64,000 nucleotides of DNA from positions 496,001-560,000 of the forward strand of contig JACKNO010000004.1 of the NCBI GenBank assembly GCA_024234815.1, given 5' to 3'. Shown piece after piece: positions 52,154 to 60,318 of the stretch; positions within the stretch are counted from its first letter, which is position 1; each line of letters opens with the position of its first letter. Source of the stretch: Pseudomonadales bacterium. Its GTDB lineage: Bacteria > Pseudomonadota > Gammaproteobacteria > Pseudomonadales > Halieaceae. The translations under genes and the position numbers were made by a program. The notes beneath the pieces are model-generated. The model was not told the origin of the DNA. It saw nothing but the letters and a program-made list of their open reading frames with translations, and did no database searches.

Positions 52154-53532
52154 GCCTGCACCTGTACAACACCATGAGCGGCAGGAAAGAGCTTTTCGAG
52201 CCGCTGGTCCCCGATGCCGTGACCATGTATGTGTGTGGTCCCACCGTGTATAACCTGGCCCATATCGGCAATGCCCGGCCGGTAGTGGTATTCGATACCC
52301 TGTTTCGCGTGTTGCAAACACAATTCGATACCGTGACTTATGCCCGCAATATCACCGACGTGGACGATAAGATTATCGCCGCGGCAAAAGCGGGAGGGCG
52401 CAGCATCGAGTCGGTGACTGAGGAGTTTACGAGCAAATATCGCGAGGATATGGCCCAGTTGAACGCCCTGGCGCCAACCCTGGAGCCGCATGCCACCCAC
52501 AATATCGAGGCCATGCTGGAGCTGACCTCGACGCTGGTAGAGAAAGGGCATGCCTATGAGTCGCAGGGTCACGTCCTGTTTGCCGTTGAGTCCATGCCCG
52601 ACTACGGCAAGCTCTCGCGGCGCTCGCTGGATGACATGCTGGCCGGGGCGCGGGTAGAGGTGGCGGATTACAAGCGCTACCCGGGCGATTTCGTGTTGTG
52701 GAAACCCGCGGCTGCCGACGAGCCTGGTTGGGAAAGCCCCTGGGGACGCGGCCGCCCGGGCTGGCACCTGGAATGCTCTGCCATGATTCGGGCCCATCTC
52801 GGCGAAACAATCGACATTCACGGCGGCGGCCGCGACCTGATTTTTCCCCATCACGAGAACGAGATCGCCCAGAGCCGCTGTGCTCACGGTGGCGATTATG
52901 TACGGTACTGGATGCACAACGCGTTTCTCGATATCGATGGCGAGAAGATGTCCAAGTCGCTGGATAACTTTCGCACCGTGCGTGACCTGTTGCAGTCTTA
53001 TCGCGGGGAAGTCCTGCGTTTCGCCCTGCTGTCAGCCCACTATCGTTCGCCGATGAATTTCTCCGCGGAACTGCTGGAGCAGGCGGAGACCACGCTGGGG
53101 AGTCTCTATAGCACGCTGCGAGAGGTGCAGGATATCGAACTGGATGTGGAAGTGCCGCTGGCAGGCGAGGCCTTTTACCAGGCTCTCAACGATGACCTGA
53201 ACACCCCGGTGGCCATTGCCGAACTGCACGCACTCGCCAGGCTTCTGCACAAGGCTTCGCCCGGCGAGCGACCGGTTCTGAAAGCGCGCATTCTCGCGGC
53301 GGGCGACCTGTTGGGTATTCTGCAGCAGGATCCGCAGGACTGGTTGCAGGGTGGTGTGTCGGCCGACGCGATTTCCGCCGATGCGATAGAGGCATTGATT
53401 GCGGAGCGCCAGGACGCGAAGTTGGCGAAAAACTACGCCCGGGCCGATGAGATTCGCCAGGAACTGCTGGCACAAGGCGTCGTGCTGGAGGATTCCCGGG
53501 AGGGAACACAGTGGCGGCGCGGCTCGGATTAA
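52150..53532 (+). CDS. cysS: Cysteinyl-tRNA synthetase
   Basis: CysRS charges tRNA-Cys. The ATG at 52150 (site AGAAGGA) overlaps the glnS stop (ATGA) and gives 460 residues, as in E. coli (461). Zinc ligand C29 (MYVCGPTVYNLAHIGNARP) and HIGN at 38-41 are present; KMSKS is in GEKMSKSLDNF near residue 265; GWHLECSAMIRAHLG and HGGGRDLIFPHHENEIAQ are typical. The longer upstream frame lies in glnS and is discarded. Confidence 0.98.
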   Translation: MSLHLYNTMSGRKELFEPLVPDAVTMYVCGPTVYNLAHIGNARPVVVFDTLFRVLQTQFDTVTYARNITDVDDKIIAAAKAGGRSIESVTEEFTSKYREDMAQLNALAPTLEPHATHNIEAMLELTSTLVEKGHAYESQGHVLFAVESMPDYGKLSRRSLDDMLAGARVEVADYKRYPGDFVLWKPAAADEPGWESPWGRGRPGWHLECSAMIRAHLGETIDIHGGGRDLIFPHHENEIAQSRCAHGGDYVRYWMHNAFLDIDGEKMSKSLDNFRTVRDLLQSYRGEVLRFALLSAHYRSPMNFSAELLEQAETTLGSLYSTLREVQDIELDVEVPLAGEAFYQALNDDLNTPVAIAELHALARLLHKASPGERPVLKARILAAGDLLGILQQDPQDWLQGGVSADAISADAIEALIAERQDAKLAKNYARADEIRQELLAQGVVLEDSREGTQWRRGSD

Positions 53533-53593
53533 ACTTTTGCAAGCCGGGCCGGCTGCATCGTCTCGCTAACGTACCGGCAGATCAGTTTGTCTG

Positions 53594-54439
53594 TCAGCCC
53601 AGACTTTTCTCGCAGGACTCGACACTCTGCATGATCAGTGTATTGATGGTCATGGGGCCAACGCCACCCGGTACCGGGGTGTAGGCGCTGGCCTTTTCCA
53701 GCAGCGCGGATAACTCTATATCGCCAACGCCGCCGGGATGGTATCCCGCGTCCACCACCACTGCGCCGGGCTTTACCCAGTCCGCCCTGATGAATTCCGG
53801 TTTGCCCACCGCGCCCACCAGGATATCGGCTTGCGCGACAATGGCCGGCAGGTCCCGCGTGCGGGAATGGCAAATTGTGACGGTGGCATTTTTCTGAAGC
53901 AGCATCATCGCCATCGGCTTTCCGAGAATGGGGCTGCGACCAACCACCACCGCGTGTTTGCCTTCGATTTCGATCCCGAAATGTTCCAGCAGACGCATGA
54001 TGCCCTGGGGGGTGGCACAGCCATAGGCCGCCTCGCCCATCGCCATGCGTCCAAATCCGAGACAGGTTACGCCATCGACGTCCTTGTCCAGTGCGATGGC
54101 GTCGAAACAGGCGCGCTCGTCAATTTGCGGCGGTACCGGGTGCTGCAGCAGGATTCCGTGCACTTCCGGGTTGTCGTTCAAGTCCCTGATTTTCGCCAGA
54201 AGCTCTTCGGTCGTGGTAGTGTCGGGCATCTCCACTGCGAGAGAGTCCATCCCCACGCGGCGGCAGGCATTCCCCTTCATCTTGACGTAAGTGGCAGAGG
54301 CGGGGTCCCCTCCCACCAGAATGGTGGCCAGTATGGGCGTCTTGCCCCCGGATTTTTCTTTCAAGCGCTCGACGCGCTGCAGCAGATCAGCTTCAGATTG
54401 GGCTGCCAGGGCCTTGCCGTCCAGGACGAGTGCGGGCAT
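53594..54439 (-). CDS. folD: FolD, methylene-THF dehydrogenase/cyclohydrolase
   Basis: The bifunctional enzyme converts 5,10-methylene-THF to 10-formyl-THF. The 281 residues include YVKMKGNACRRVGM (catalytic Lys/Tyr region), ILLQHPVPPQIDERACFDAI, CTPQGIMRLLEHFG in the variant form CATPQGIMRLLEH, VVGRSPILGKPMAMMLLQ and PGGVGPMTINTLIMQ. Convergent with cysS (61-bp gap). The tRNA-Pro promoter lies 126 bp beyond its start on the other strand. Confidence 0.98.
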   Translation of the reverse strand: MPALVLDGKALAAQSEADLLQRVERLKEKSGGKTPILATILVGGDPASATYVKMKGNACRRVGMDSLAVEMPDTTTTEELLAKIRDLNDNPEVHGILLQHPVPPQIDERACFDAIALDKDVDGVTCLGFGRMAMGEAAYGCATPQGIMRLLEHFGIEIEGKHAVVVGRSPILGKPMAMMLLQKNATVTICHSRTRDLPAIVAQADILVGAVGKPEFIRADWVKPGAVVVDAGYHPGGVGDIELSALLEKASAYTPVPGGVGPMTINTLIMQSVESCEKSLG

Positions 54440-54564
54440 CTTGTGGAATTCCTTGTCTTTACGGGTAGTAGAGGAGGGGTGATTCGATTGGGTATTGTCC
54501 CATGACCCTGCGCCCCAGTGGAAGGCTTGAACCGCTCCGGAGGCGTAATTTCCTGCAGCCGGCG

Positions 54565-54593
54565 TTGACGCTCCCCCTTCTGGTGAGTATCAT
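54565..54593 (+). promoter_or_regulatory. Strong promoter of the tRNA-Pro/tRNA-His unit
   Basis: TTGACG (54565-54570), an exact 17-bp spacer and TATCAT (54588-54593), five of six matches in each hexamer. Transcription from about 54600 would run into tRNA-Pro at 54642. Confidence 0.68.
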
Positions 54594-54641
54594 TCCGCCT
54601 CCTGAAAATAGGGCTGGCGTCTTCGCCGGCGCAGAAACAAT

Positions 54642-54718
54642 CGGGGTATAGCGCAGTCTGGTAGCGCGCCTGCTTTGGGAGCAGGATGTCGGGAGTTCGA
54701 ATCTCTCTACCCCGACCA
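54642..54718 (+). tRNA. tRNA-Pro (anticodon UGG)
   Basis: A 77-nt cloverleaf: acceptor CGGGGTA pairs with TACCCCG, discriminator A, encoded CCA (54716-54718). Anticodon stem CCTGC/GCAGG encloses TTTGGGA with TGG at 54676-54678. T-loop GTTCGAAT is normal. No gap beyond 54 bp separates it from tRNA-His. Confidence 0.97.
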
Positions 54719-54772
54719 ACTTTCCGGCGCTGCCGGGACAGCTTGGTAAACCCGATTTTCGGCATTTGCGAT

Positions 54773-54849
54773 GGTGGCCGTAGCTCATCAGGTAGAGCAC
54801 TGGATTGTGATTCCGGCGGTAGCGGGTTCGAGCCCCGTCGGCCACCCCA
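54773..54849 (+). tRNA. tRNA-His (anticodon GUG)
   Basis: A 77-nt cloverleaf counting the extra G(-1) at 54773 that pairs with C at 54846, a feature specific to tRNA-His. Acceptor GTGGCCG/CGGCCAC, anticodon GTG at 54807-54809, CCA encoded at 54847-54849. The anticodon stem has one T-G wobble pair. Probably co-transcribed with tRNA-Pro. Confidence 0.97.
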
Positions 54850-54942
54850 CCTATCAAAACCTCCTTATTTCCACTTCATATACCCAGGAAACACGCTGTC
54901 GATCTATTAAGGTGACCTATTTACGATTTGGGTGCATCCCTG

Positions 54943-54972
54943 TTGACAGCCCGCTGAACTATCACTGAGAAT
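54943..54972 (+). promoter_or_regulatory. Possible promoter of the sorting-tail protein gene
   Basis: TTGACA (54943-54948, perfect -35) and GAGAAT (54967-54972, 4 of 6) at an 18-bp spacer, about 100 bp before the ATG. The -10 is mediocre. Confidence 0.38.
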
Positions 54973-55074
54973 CGGGAGCAATGTTGTTTATGCCAAAGTA
55001 CCGGCTTTGGTGCTTTAGGGCTGGTGTCGATTCATACTTACAATAAAGCGTTCACTCTGATCGGGGAAAGAGAT

Positions 55075-55770
55075 ATGAGTAGGAAACTGAAGTTAGGTCG
55101 TTCACTTGCCCTGGCGGCGAGTATGACGGTGCTGGTGGGAACATTTCCTGTAATTGCGCAGGCGGATACCACAGGCTATTTAAGCCCGACCGGCGCGGGT
55201 ACGTACGCTGCGTGGGTAGCCAGTGGCAACGTGGCCCAGGTTAACGACTATGTTGGCTGCAACCCGGGCGGTGATACATCGGCGTGGACCGCCAGCGGTC
55301 CGGCGGTTCCACCTGACTCAAGGGCAAGTGCGGTTATTGATATCGCCTCTATCCCGGATGGCGCGACCATCACCAGCGTGGAGGTCCTCGTCTGTCAAAC
55401 GCGGGGCGTCGCGGGCGGTACCGCGGCGGTCTTCCAGACATTTGCCCGCCTGGATGCTGCGGACATCGATTCCGGCGTGGACATCAACACGAATGATGAT
55501 GCGAACGTCCAGGTAGAAAGCCCCCAAACTATCCCGGTTAACGTTGTGAAATCCGGCGCCACCACATTGGAGGTAGGCGTCATCAAAATCGGCACGGCGG
55601 CCGCCACTCGCGTCTTCACGCTTGCAGCCCAGGTTACCTACACGCCTGCAGCCGGTCCTGCTCCTCCAGCTGACGCCGCACCGGTACCTGTGCTTGGGCC
55701 GCTCGGCCTCGCGCTGACGGTGTTGGGCCTGGGATTGATAGGCGGATGGCGCGCCCGGCGTAAAGGCTGA
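55075..55770 (+). CDS. Exported protein with IPTL/PEP-CTERM-like sorting tail
   Basis: The 231-residue product starts at ATG 55075 after GGGGAAAGAG; 17 earlier in-frame residues are unlikely. Signal peptide (LALAASMTVLVGTFPVIAQA) with cleavage after AQA, residue 30. The middle is a Ser/Thr/Gly/Val-rich beta domain containing a likely C-C pair (DYVGCNPGG and VEVLVCQTRG). The C-terminus has the tripartite sorting layout: motif PVPVLGPLGLA, hydrophobic span, basic RARRKG, resembling IPTL-CTERM/PEP-CTERM proteins handled by exosortase-like enzymes. No sortase gene is in the window. Stand-alone, followed by a strong terminator. Function unknown, likely surface-exposed. Confidence 0.82.
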   Translation: MSRKLKLGRSLALAASMTVLVGTFPVIAQADTTGYLSPTGAGTYAAWVASGNVAQVNDYVGCNPGGDTSAWTASGPAVPPDSRASAVIDIASIPDGATITSVEVLVCQTRGVAGGTAAVFQTFARLDAADIDSGVDINTNDDANVQVESPQTIPVNVVKSGATTLEVGVIKIGTAAATRVFTLAAQVTYTPAAGPAPPADAAPVPVLGPLGLALTVLGLGLIGGWRARRKG

Positions 55771-55811
55771 TAAATGCAATTGCCTCAATAAGCCCGGGCT
55801 GCAAGGCCCTG

Positions 55812-55841
55812 AAAAAGGAAGTCTTCGGACTTCCTTTTTTT
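55812..55841 (+). terminator. Rho-independent terminator
   Basis: AAAAAGGAAGTC, a TTCG tetraloop and GACTTCC followed by seven T (55835-55841). It ends transcription of the sorting-tail protein gene and isolates it from tRNA-Arg. A textbook hairpin plus U-tract. Confidence 0.92.
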
Positions 55842-55953
55842 GTGCCCGTTCAGGAGGAGCACGGGGCGGGATCCACCGGCAGATTTATCAACGTGGTCGG
55901 GTGGTGGACGCAGGCTGGAATAGTCCGGCGCGCTGGGGTAGGATGCGCCCCGA

Positions 55954-56030
55954 GCGCCTGTAGCTCAGCTGGATAGAGCATCCGCCTTCTAAGCGGATGG
56001 CCGCAGGTTCGAGTCCTGCCAGGCGCGCCA
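55954..56030 (+). tRNA. tRNA-Arg (anticodon UCU)
   Basis: A 77-nt cloverleaf: acceptor GCGCCTG/CAGGCGC, discriminator G, encoded CCA at 56028-56030. Anticodon stem TCCGC/GCGGA with loop CTTCTAA and TCT at 55988-55990. T-loop GTTCGAGTC is normal. It reads the rare AGA/AGG codons. No strong promoter pair was found upstream. Confidence 0.97.
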
Positions 56031-56069
56031 GCATTCATGTGACTAACGCGGTATCGGTCCGATCAATGG

Positions 56070-56098
56070 TTGCAGCACTTTGGCGTTTCGAGCACAAT
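56070..56098 (+). promoter_or_regulatory. Possible promoter for the SRP RNA
   Basis: TTGCAG (56070-56075), 17-bp spacer, CACAAT (56093-56098). Three and four matches of six. The spacing is right and the distance to the RNA start is short, so it is a plausible ffs promoter. Confidence 0.4.
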
Positions 56099-56100
56099 AC

Positions 56101-56127
56101 GCGCCTTCTGCGGCTCGCCGCAGGCGC
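56101..56127 (+). repeat. Hairpin just before the SRP RNA
   Basis: Inner stem CTGCGG (56108-56113), loop CTCG, CCGCAG (56118-56123); the outer GCGC at each end can extend it around a 3-nt bulge. It ends 3 bp before the SRP RNA start. It could be part of the 5' leader removed by processing. Confidence 0.4.
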
Positions 56128-56130
56128 TAT

Positions 56131-56240
56131 GGTGATCCAGGCGGTCCCCTCGCAACGATAGATAGTGAACTCCGCCAGGCCCGGAAGGGAGCAACGGTAA
56201 TTATCAACTCGTGTGCCGGGGTGTGGCTGTCTGGGTCGCC
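56131..56240 (+). ncRNA. ffs: 4.5S signal recognition particle RNA
   Basis: The SRP RNA binds Ffh and directs nascent membrane proteins to FtsY. The 110-nt span is closed by GGTGATCCAG (56131-56140) and CTGGGTCGCC (56231-56240), which pair with two G-U wobbles. The apical part has the conserved tetraloop region CAGGCCCGGAAGGGAGCAAC (56177-56196) and the internal-loop sequence GTGTGCCGGG, the hallmarks of bacterial SRP RNA. It lies immediately upstream of dnaX as in Pseudomonas. End points are accurate to a few bases. Confidence 0.91.
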
Positions 56241-56264
56241 TCCATTATTAAGAATGCGGCCGTT

Positions 56265-56292
56265 TTGAGTCACCCAGCGGCTGGTGTATCCT
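56265..56292 (+). promoter_or_regulatory. Possible dnaX promoter
   Basis: TTGAGT (56265-56270), 16-bp spacer, TATCCT (56287-56292), with TG directly before the -10 as in extended -10 promoters. About 33 bp before the dnaX ATG. Confidence 0.38.
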
Positions 56293-56325
56293 AGCTCCCT
56301 TTTCCCGCACCAAGGTTCAATCCGC

Positions 56326-58236
56326 ATGTCCTACCAGGTATTGGCGCGCAAGTGGCGACCCAAGAGCTTTCGCGAAATGGTCGGCCAGGAACACGTATTG
56401 CAGGCGCTGATTAACGCCCTGGACCACGATCGCCTGCATCACGCCTACCTGTTCACCGGTACCCGCGGGGTTGGCAAAACCACCATTGCCCGTATCCTGG
56501 CCAAATGCCTCAATTGCGAAACAGGCGTCAGTTCCGAGCCCTGCGGCAAGTGTTCCTCCTGCCTCGAGATCGCGGAAGGGCGCAGCGTGGATCTGCTCGA
56601 GGTGGATGCGGCGTCGCGCACCAAAGTGGAAGACACCCGGGAACTGCTGGAAAACGTCCAGTACGCGCCAACCCGTTCGCGGTACAAGGTGTACCTGATA
56701 GACGAGGTGCACATGCTCTCTGGACACAGTTTCAATGCCCTGTTGAAAACCCTGGAAGAACCGCCGCCGCATGTCAAATTCCTGCTGGCGACCACCGATC
56801 CGCAGAGGCTCCCGGTCACCATTTTGTCGCGCTGCCTGCAGTTTAACCTGAAAAATATGCCGCCAGAGCAGATCGTCGGGCACCTGCGCCATGTGCTTGG
56901 GCAGGAGATGATCAGTTTCGAGGAGCCTTCCCTGTGGCTGTTGGGGCGAGCGGCGGCCGGCAGTATGCGCGATGCCCTGAGTCTTACCGACCAGGCCATT
57001 TCCTTTGGTTCGGGCAAGCTTGGCGAAGCCGACGTGCGCAGTATGCTTGGCAGTGTTGAACTGAGCTTTATCTACGAACTGCTGGAAGCCCTCGCTGCCG
57101 GTGATGCTGGTGCGCTATTGGCGATCGTGGCGCACATGGCGGAGCACGCCCCGGATTTCGAGGGCAGCCTCAATGAATTGATTTCCGTCCTGCACCGGGT
57201 TGCCGTCGCCCAGGTGGTGCCCGATGCCGTTGATAACAGCTGGGGTGACGAGCAGCGTATTGTTGAAATCGCGGCGGCGATGACCGCCGAGGACGCACAA
57301 CTCTTCTACCAGTTGGCTATCAATGGCAAGCGCGACATTGCCCTGGCGCCGGACCCACGCAGCGGTTTCGAAATGATTCTGCTGCGAATGGTGGCTTTCC
57401 GCCCGGCGGCGGTGATCGATGAAAACCTCAGCCCGGGTGACCTGGTGCCGGTTGCGCCGGCTGCCGGTCAGACTGTCGCGCCGGAGGTCGACAACCTCGC
57501 AAAAAAGCCGCAACGGGCGCCGGTGGCGCCCCGGAAGGAACCGGCGGTACCACCTAGGCAGGCTCCGCCGGAACCATTGCGTGAACGCACGGCGCCGAAC
57601 CCGCCGCAAACGGAGGGCGCCAGTACCACCGCCACATCACCAGATACGGCCCGGCCTGATTCTGCGCATAGTGAGCGGCGGGCCGGTGCGCCCGGCCTGG
57701 AACGTAGCCCGTTGCAAGACTCGGGGGAGGGCGGGGATATATCCGGGGCGGAAGCGCCACAGCCACAGCCAGTCGCGGGGAATACATCAGTATCGTTCGG
57801 GGTCGAGGCGGCAGGGTCTGGCGCAGAGTCTATCTCCAAGCTGGAAGACCTGACCCCTGGCAATTGGCATCAGCTGCTGGAGCGGTTGGGCCTGGGCGGC
57901 ATTGTGTATACCATAGCGGATAACAGCGAGTTGCGGCGCCAGGCGGCGGGCAGTCTGGAATTTGTTCTCGACAAGGCCAACGCGGCACTGTTTAACGACA
58001 GGCATGTTGAACAGGTCCGTGCCGCCCTCGAAAAGTACTTCAACGGAAAACTGGCTGTCAGTATCGAGGCCGGCGAAGTACAGGGTGAGACACCTGCACA
58101 GCGCAAGGCGAGGCTGCGCCAGGAGCGGCTGGAGGCTGCTGTGGCCTCACTTGAAGCGGACCCCCTGTTACAAAAACTGATCGCCCGTTTCGATGGCGAG
58201 CTGGACCGCGAGTCCATCACCCCGGTGGACACGTAA
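56326..58236 (+). CDS. dnaX: DNA polymerase III subunit tau (and gamma by frameshift)
   Basis: DnaX is the ATPase clamp-loader subunit of the replicase. The ATG at 56326 gives 636 residues for tau: MSYQVLARKWRPKSFREMVG, Walker A in FTGTRGVGKTTIARILA, zinc cysteines (CLNCETGVSSEPCGKCSSC), Walker B in LIDEVHMLSGHSFNALL, then LEEPPPHVKFLLATTDP. A Pro/Ala-rich linker (about 385-500) precedes tau domains IV-V that bind DnaB and the polymerase core. A programmed -1 frameshift at codons 393-394 (57501-57507) would produce a gamma form of 410 residues. Followed by ybaB and recR. Confidence 0.98.
   Translation: MSYQVLARKWRPKSFREMVGQEHVLQALINALDHDRLHHAYLFTGTRGVGKTTIARILAKCLNCETGVSSEPCGKCSSCLEIAEGRSVDLLEVDAASRTKVEDTRELLENVQYAPTRSRYKVYLIDEVHMLSGHSFNALLKTLEEPPPHVKFLLATTDPQRLPVTILSRCLQFNLKNMPPEQIVGHLRHVLGQEMISFEEPSLWLLGRAAAGSMRDALSLTDQAISFGSGKLGEADVRSMLGSVELSFIYELLEALAAGDAGALLAIVAHMAEHAPDFEGSLNELISVLHRVAVAQVVPDAVDNSWGDEQRIVEIAAAMTAEDAQLFYQLAINGKRDIALAPDPRSGFEMILLRMVAFRPAAVIDENLSPGDLVPVAPAAGQTVAPEVDNLAKKPQRAPVAPRKEPAVPPRQAPPEPLRERTAPNPPQTEGASTTATSPDTARPDSAHSERRAGAPGLERSPLQDSGEGGDISGAEAPQPQPVAGNTSVSFGVEAAGSGAESISKLEDLTPGNWHQLLERLGLGGIVYTIADNSELRRQAAGSLEFVLDKANAALFNDRHVEQVRAALEKYFNGKLAVSIEAGEVQGETPAQRKARLRQERLEAAVASLEADPLLQKLIARFDGELDRESITPVDT
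57483..57557 (+). promoter_or_regulatory. Programmed -1 ribosomal frameshift cassette in dnaX
   Basis: Three parts in the proper order: a Shine-Dalgarno-like GGAGG (57483-57487); the slippery heptamer A AAA AAG (57501-57507) in exact zero-frame phase (GCA AAA AAG); and a 7-bp all-GC hairpin GGGCGCC-GGT-GGCGCCC (57515-57531), 7 nt beyond the heptamer. A -1 slip reads 16 further codons and stops at TAG (57555-57557). This is the same heptamer and layout as E. coli dnaX. Confidence 0.85.
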
Positions 58237-58262
58237 CGCCGATGGTTTCTTAAGGAGTGGCA

Positions 58263-58586
58263 ATGAAAGGCAGTATTACGGATCTGATGCAGCAGGCGCA
58301 GAAGATGCAGGCCGATCTGCAGAAAAAACAGGAAGAACTGGCCAATGCCGAGGTGCGCGGCGAGTCCGGCGCCGGCATGGTGTCGGTTATAATGACCGGC
58401 CGGCATGACATCAAGCGGGTATCGATCGACGACGCCGTGTTAGGCGAGGACAAGGAGGTGCTCGAAGACCTGCTGGCGGCAGCGGTGAATGACGCCGTGC
58501 GCAAAGTGGAAGCCCACAATCGGGAGGCCATGTCGGGCCTGACCGAGGGGCTGAATTTGCCCGGCGGATTCAAACTGCCGTTTTGA
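58263..58586 (+). CDS. ybaB: YbaB/EbfC family nucleoid-associated protein
   Basis: The 107-residue protein starts at ATG 58263 after AAGGAG; a GTG two codons earlier is possible. N-terminal helix MKGSITDLMQQAQKMQADLQ and a central ESGAGMVSVIMTGRHDIKRVSI, C-terminal GLTEGLNLPGGFKLPF, all typical of YbaB. It forms dimers that bind DNA. The dnaX-ybaB-recR order is conserved across bacteria. Confidence 0.96.
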   Translation: MKGSITDLMQQAQKMQADLQKKQEELANAEVRGESGAGMVSVIMTGRHDIKRVSIDDAVLGEDKEVLEDLLAAAVNDAVRKVEAHNREAMSGLTEGLNLPGGFKLPF

Positions 58587-58602
58587 GGTTATATCGCGAC
58601 TT

Positions 58603-59202
58603 ATGAAGTTCAGTCCTTCCCTGCAAAACCTTATGGATACCCTGCGCTGCCTGCCCGGGGTGGGGCCGAAATCTGCCCAGCGTATGACCCTGCACCTGCT
58701 CGAGCGTGACCGGGAAGGGGCCACGGCCCTGGCGGAAGCGCTACTGCAGGCAGTTGAGCGGGTCGATCATTGCAGTCGCTGCCGCAACTTCACTGAATTG
58801 GAAGTGTGTGAAATATGTGGTGACCACAAGCGCGACGGCACGACTATCTGCGTGGTGGAAACGCCCGCAGATGTACTGGCCATCGAGGAAAGCGGCGGTT
58901 TTAAAGGCATTTACTTTGTACTGATGGGGCATTTGTCACCCATCGACGGCATTGGCCCGGCCGAGATCGGCCTGGAGAAATTCCACCAGCGTGTTGTCGA
59001 TGAGCGAATAAAGGAAGTCATCCTGGCAACGAACCCCACGGTTGAAGGCGAGGCCACTGCTTACTATCTTACCGATATGCTGCAGAGCGAGGGCATAACG
59101 GTATCACGCATAGCCCACGGTGTGCCCCTGGGCGGAGAGCTGGAATATGTCGACGGTTCGACCCTGGCTCACGCTTTGTCCGGCCGCAGGACGGTGGGGT
59201 AA
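58603..59202 (+). CDS. recR: Recombination protein RecR
   Basis: RecR works with RecF and RecO to load RecA at single-stranded gaps. The 199 residues show the N-terminal HhH region (TLRCLPGVGPKSAQRMTLHL), a zinc finger with four Cys (DHCSRCRNFTELEVCEICGD), and a Toprim domain (ICVVETPADVLAIEESGGF, then YFVLMGHLSPIDGIGP). Full length. rnd follows after 3 bp. Confidence 0.97.
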   Translation: MKFSPSLQNLMDTLRCLPGVGPKSAQRMTLHLLERDREGATALAEALLQAVERVDHCSRCRNFTELEVCEICGDHKRDGTTICVVETPADVLAIEESGGFKGIYFVLMGHLSPIDGIGPAEIGLEKFHQRVVDERIKEVILATNPTVEGEATAYYLTDMLQSEGITVSRIAHGVPLGGELEYVDGSTLAHALSGRRTVG

Positions 59203-59205
59203 GGT

Positions 59206-60318
59206 ATGCAGTGGCAGTTGATTGAATCCGACGCGGCCTTGCGGACAGCACTGGCGGAGGCGGCGGGAAGCCCGGTGGTCGCGGTGGATACGGAGTTTAT
59301 GCGCCGCAATACCTTCTATCCCCAGGTTGCGCTCGTCCAATTGTGTTTTGCCGATAAAGCCCTGCTGGTCGACCCACTGCGCATTGAAGACCTGGCGCCA
59401 ATGGCGGAGCTTATGAGCGATCCCGGCATCGTCAAGGTACTGCATTCGGCCAGTGAGGACCTGGAGGTTTTCAGCCGTTGGCTGGGCGTACTGCCCGAAC
59501 CTCTGTTTGACACCCAGCGTGCTGCGGCGCTGCTCGACATGGGCTTTGGGATAGGCTACAGCGCGCTCGTCAAGCTTGTTTGCGATGTCGATCTGCCCAA
59601 GGGGGAGACACGCTCCGACTGGCTGCAGCGCCCCCTGACCGCTTCCCAGTGTGAATACGCTGCGCAGGATGTGGCCTGGCTCTTGCCTGTATGGCGTCAT
59701 CTGGATGAGCTCTGCCGGCAGCAGGACAAGAGCGACTGGGTCCTGGCGGATGGCCGCGATGCCATTGCGGCATATCAGGCTTCCGGTAATGATTACCTGA
59801 AGCGTTTCAAGACAGCATGGAAACTCAATCCGCGGCAATTGGGCATCCTGACGGCAGTGTGCGCATGGCGGGAAGATACTGCCAGACGGCGCGACAAGCC
59901 CCGCGGTTGGATTATCGACGACCAGGCGTGCATGCAGCTTGCCCAGAACGACCCCGGTACAACGCAGGAAATGCAGGCCGAAGTGGGCCTGGATGCCGCC
60001 GCGATGCGCCGCAATGCAGCAGAGTTGTTGCAATTGCTGGCCGCCCAGCGTGCGGTAGCGGATGCCGAACTGCCGGCGCGCCTGCCCGCCCCTCTGAACG
60101 CTGTCCAGCGCAAGCAGTTGAAAAAGCTCAAGGCCCGGGTGCGTGCTCTCGCCGCACAGCTGGCCGCGGCGCCCGAAGCCCTGCTGCAGAGCAGGGACTA
60201 CGAATTACTGCTTCGCGAGGCCAGTGGGGAGAGCGTTGAACAGCCTGCCCACTGGCAGGGCTGGCGGCTCGACACGGTTATTGCACCAATGCGTGCCAGC
60301 CTTGCGGAGGCGTTGTGA
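59206..60318 (+). CDS. rnd: Ribonuclease D
   Basis: RNase D trims tRNA and small-RNA 3' ends. The 370 residues have the DEDD exonuclease motifs: D28/E30 in VVAVDTEFMRRNTFYPQ, HSASEDLEVFSRW, and CEYAAQDVAWLLPVWRHL, followed by an HRDC domain (PRQLGILTAVCAWREDTARR). The site GGGGTAAGG directly precedes the ATG. The stop overlaps the ycgL start (GTGA). Confidence 0.96.
   Translation: MQWQLIESDAALRTALAEAAGSPVVAVDTEFMRRNTFYPQVALVQLCFADKALLVDPLRIEDLAPMAELMSDPGIVKVLHSASEDLEVFSRWLGVLPEPLFDTQRAAALLDMGFGIGYSALVKLVCDVDLPKGETRSDWLQRPLTASQCEYAAQDVAWLLPVWRHLDELCRQQDKSDWVLADGRDAIAAYQASGNDYLKRFKTAWKLNPRQLGILTAVCAWREDTARRRDKPRGWIIDDQACMQLAQNDPGTTQEMQAEVGLDAAAMRRNAAELLQLLAAQRAVADAELPARLPAPLNAVQRKQLKKLKARVRALAAQLAAAPEALLQSRDYELLLREASGESVEQPAHWQGWRLDTVIAPMRASLAEAL

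Noticed and set aside
53738..54505. 255-residue plus-strand open frame over folD
   Set aside because: folD on the other strand is complete with all catalytic motifs.
54459..54910. Open frames across tRNA-Pro and tRNA-His
   Set aside because: They read through tRNA cloverleaves; no protein features.
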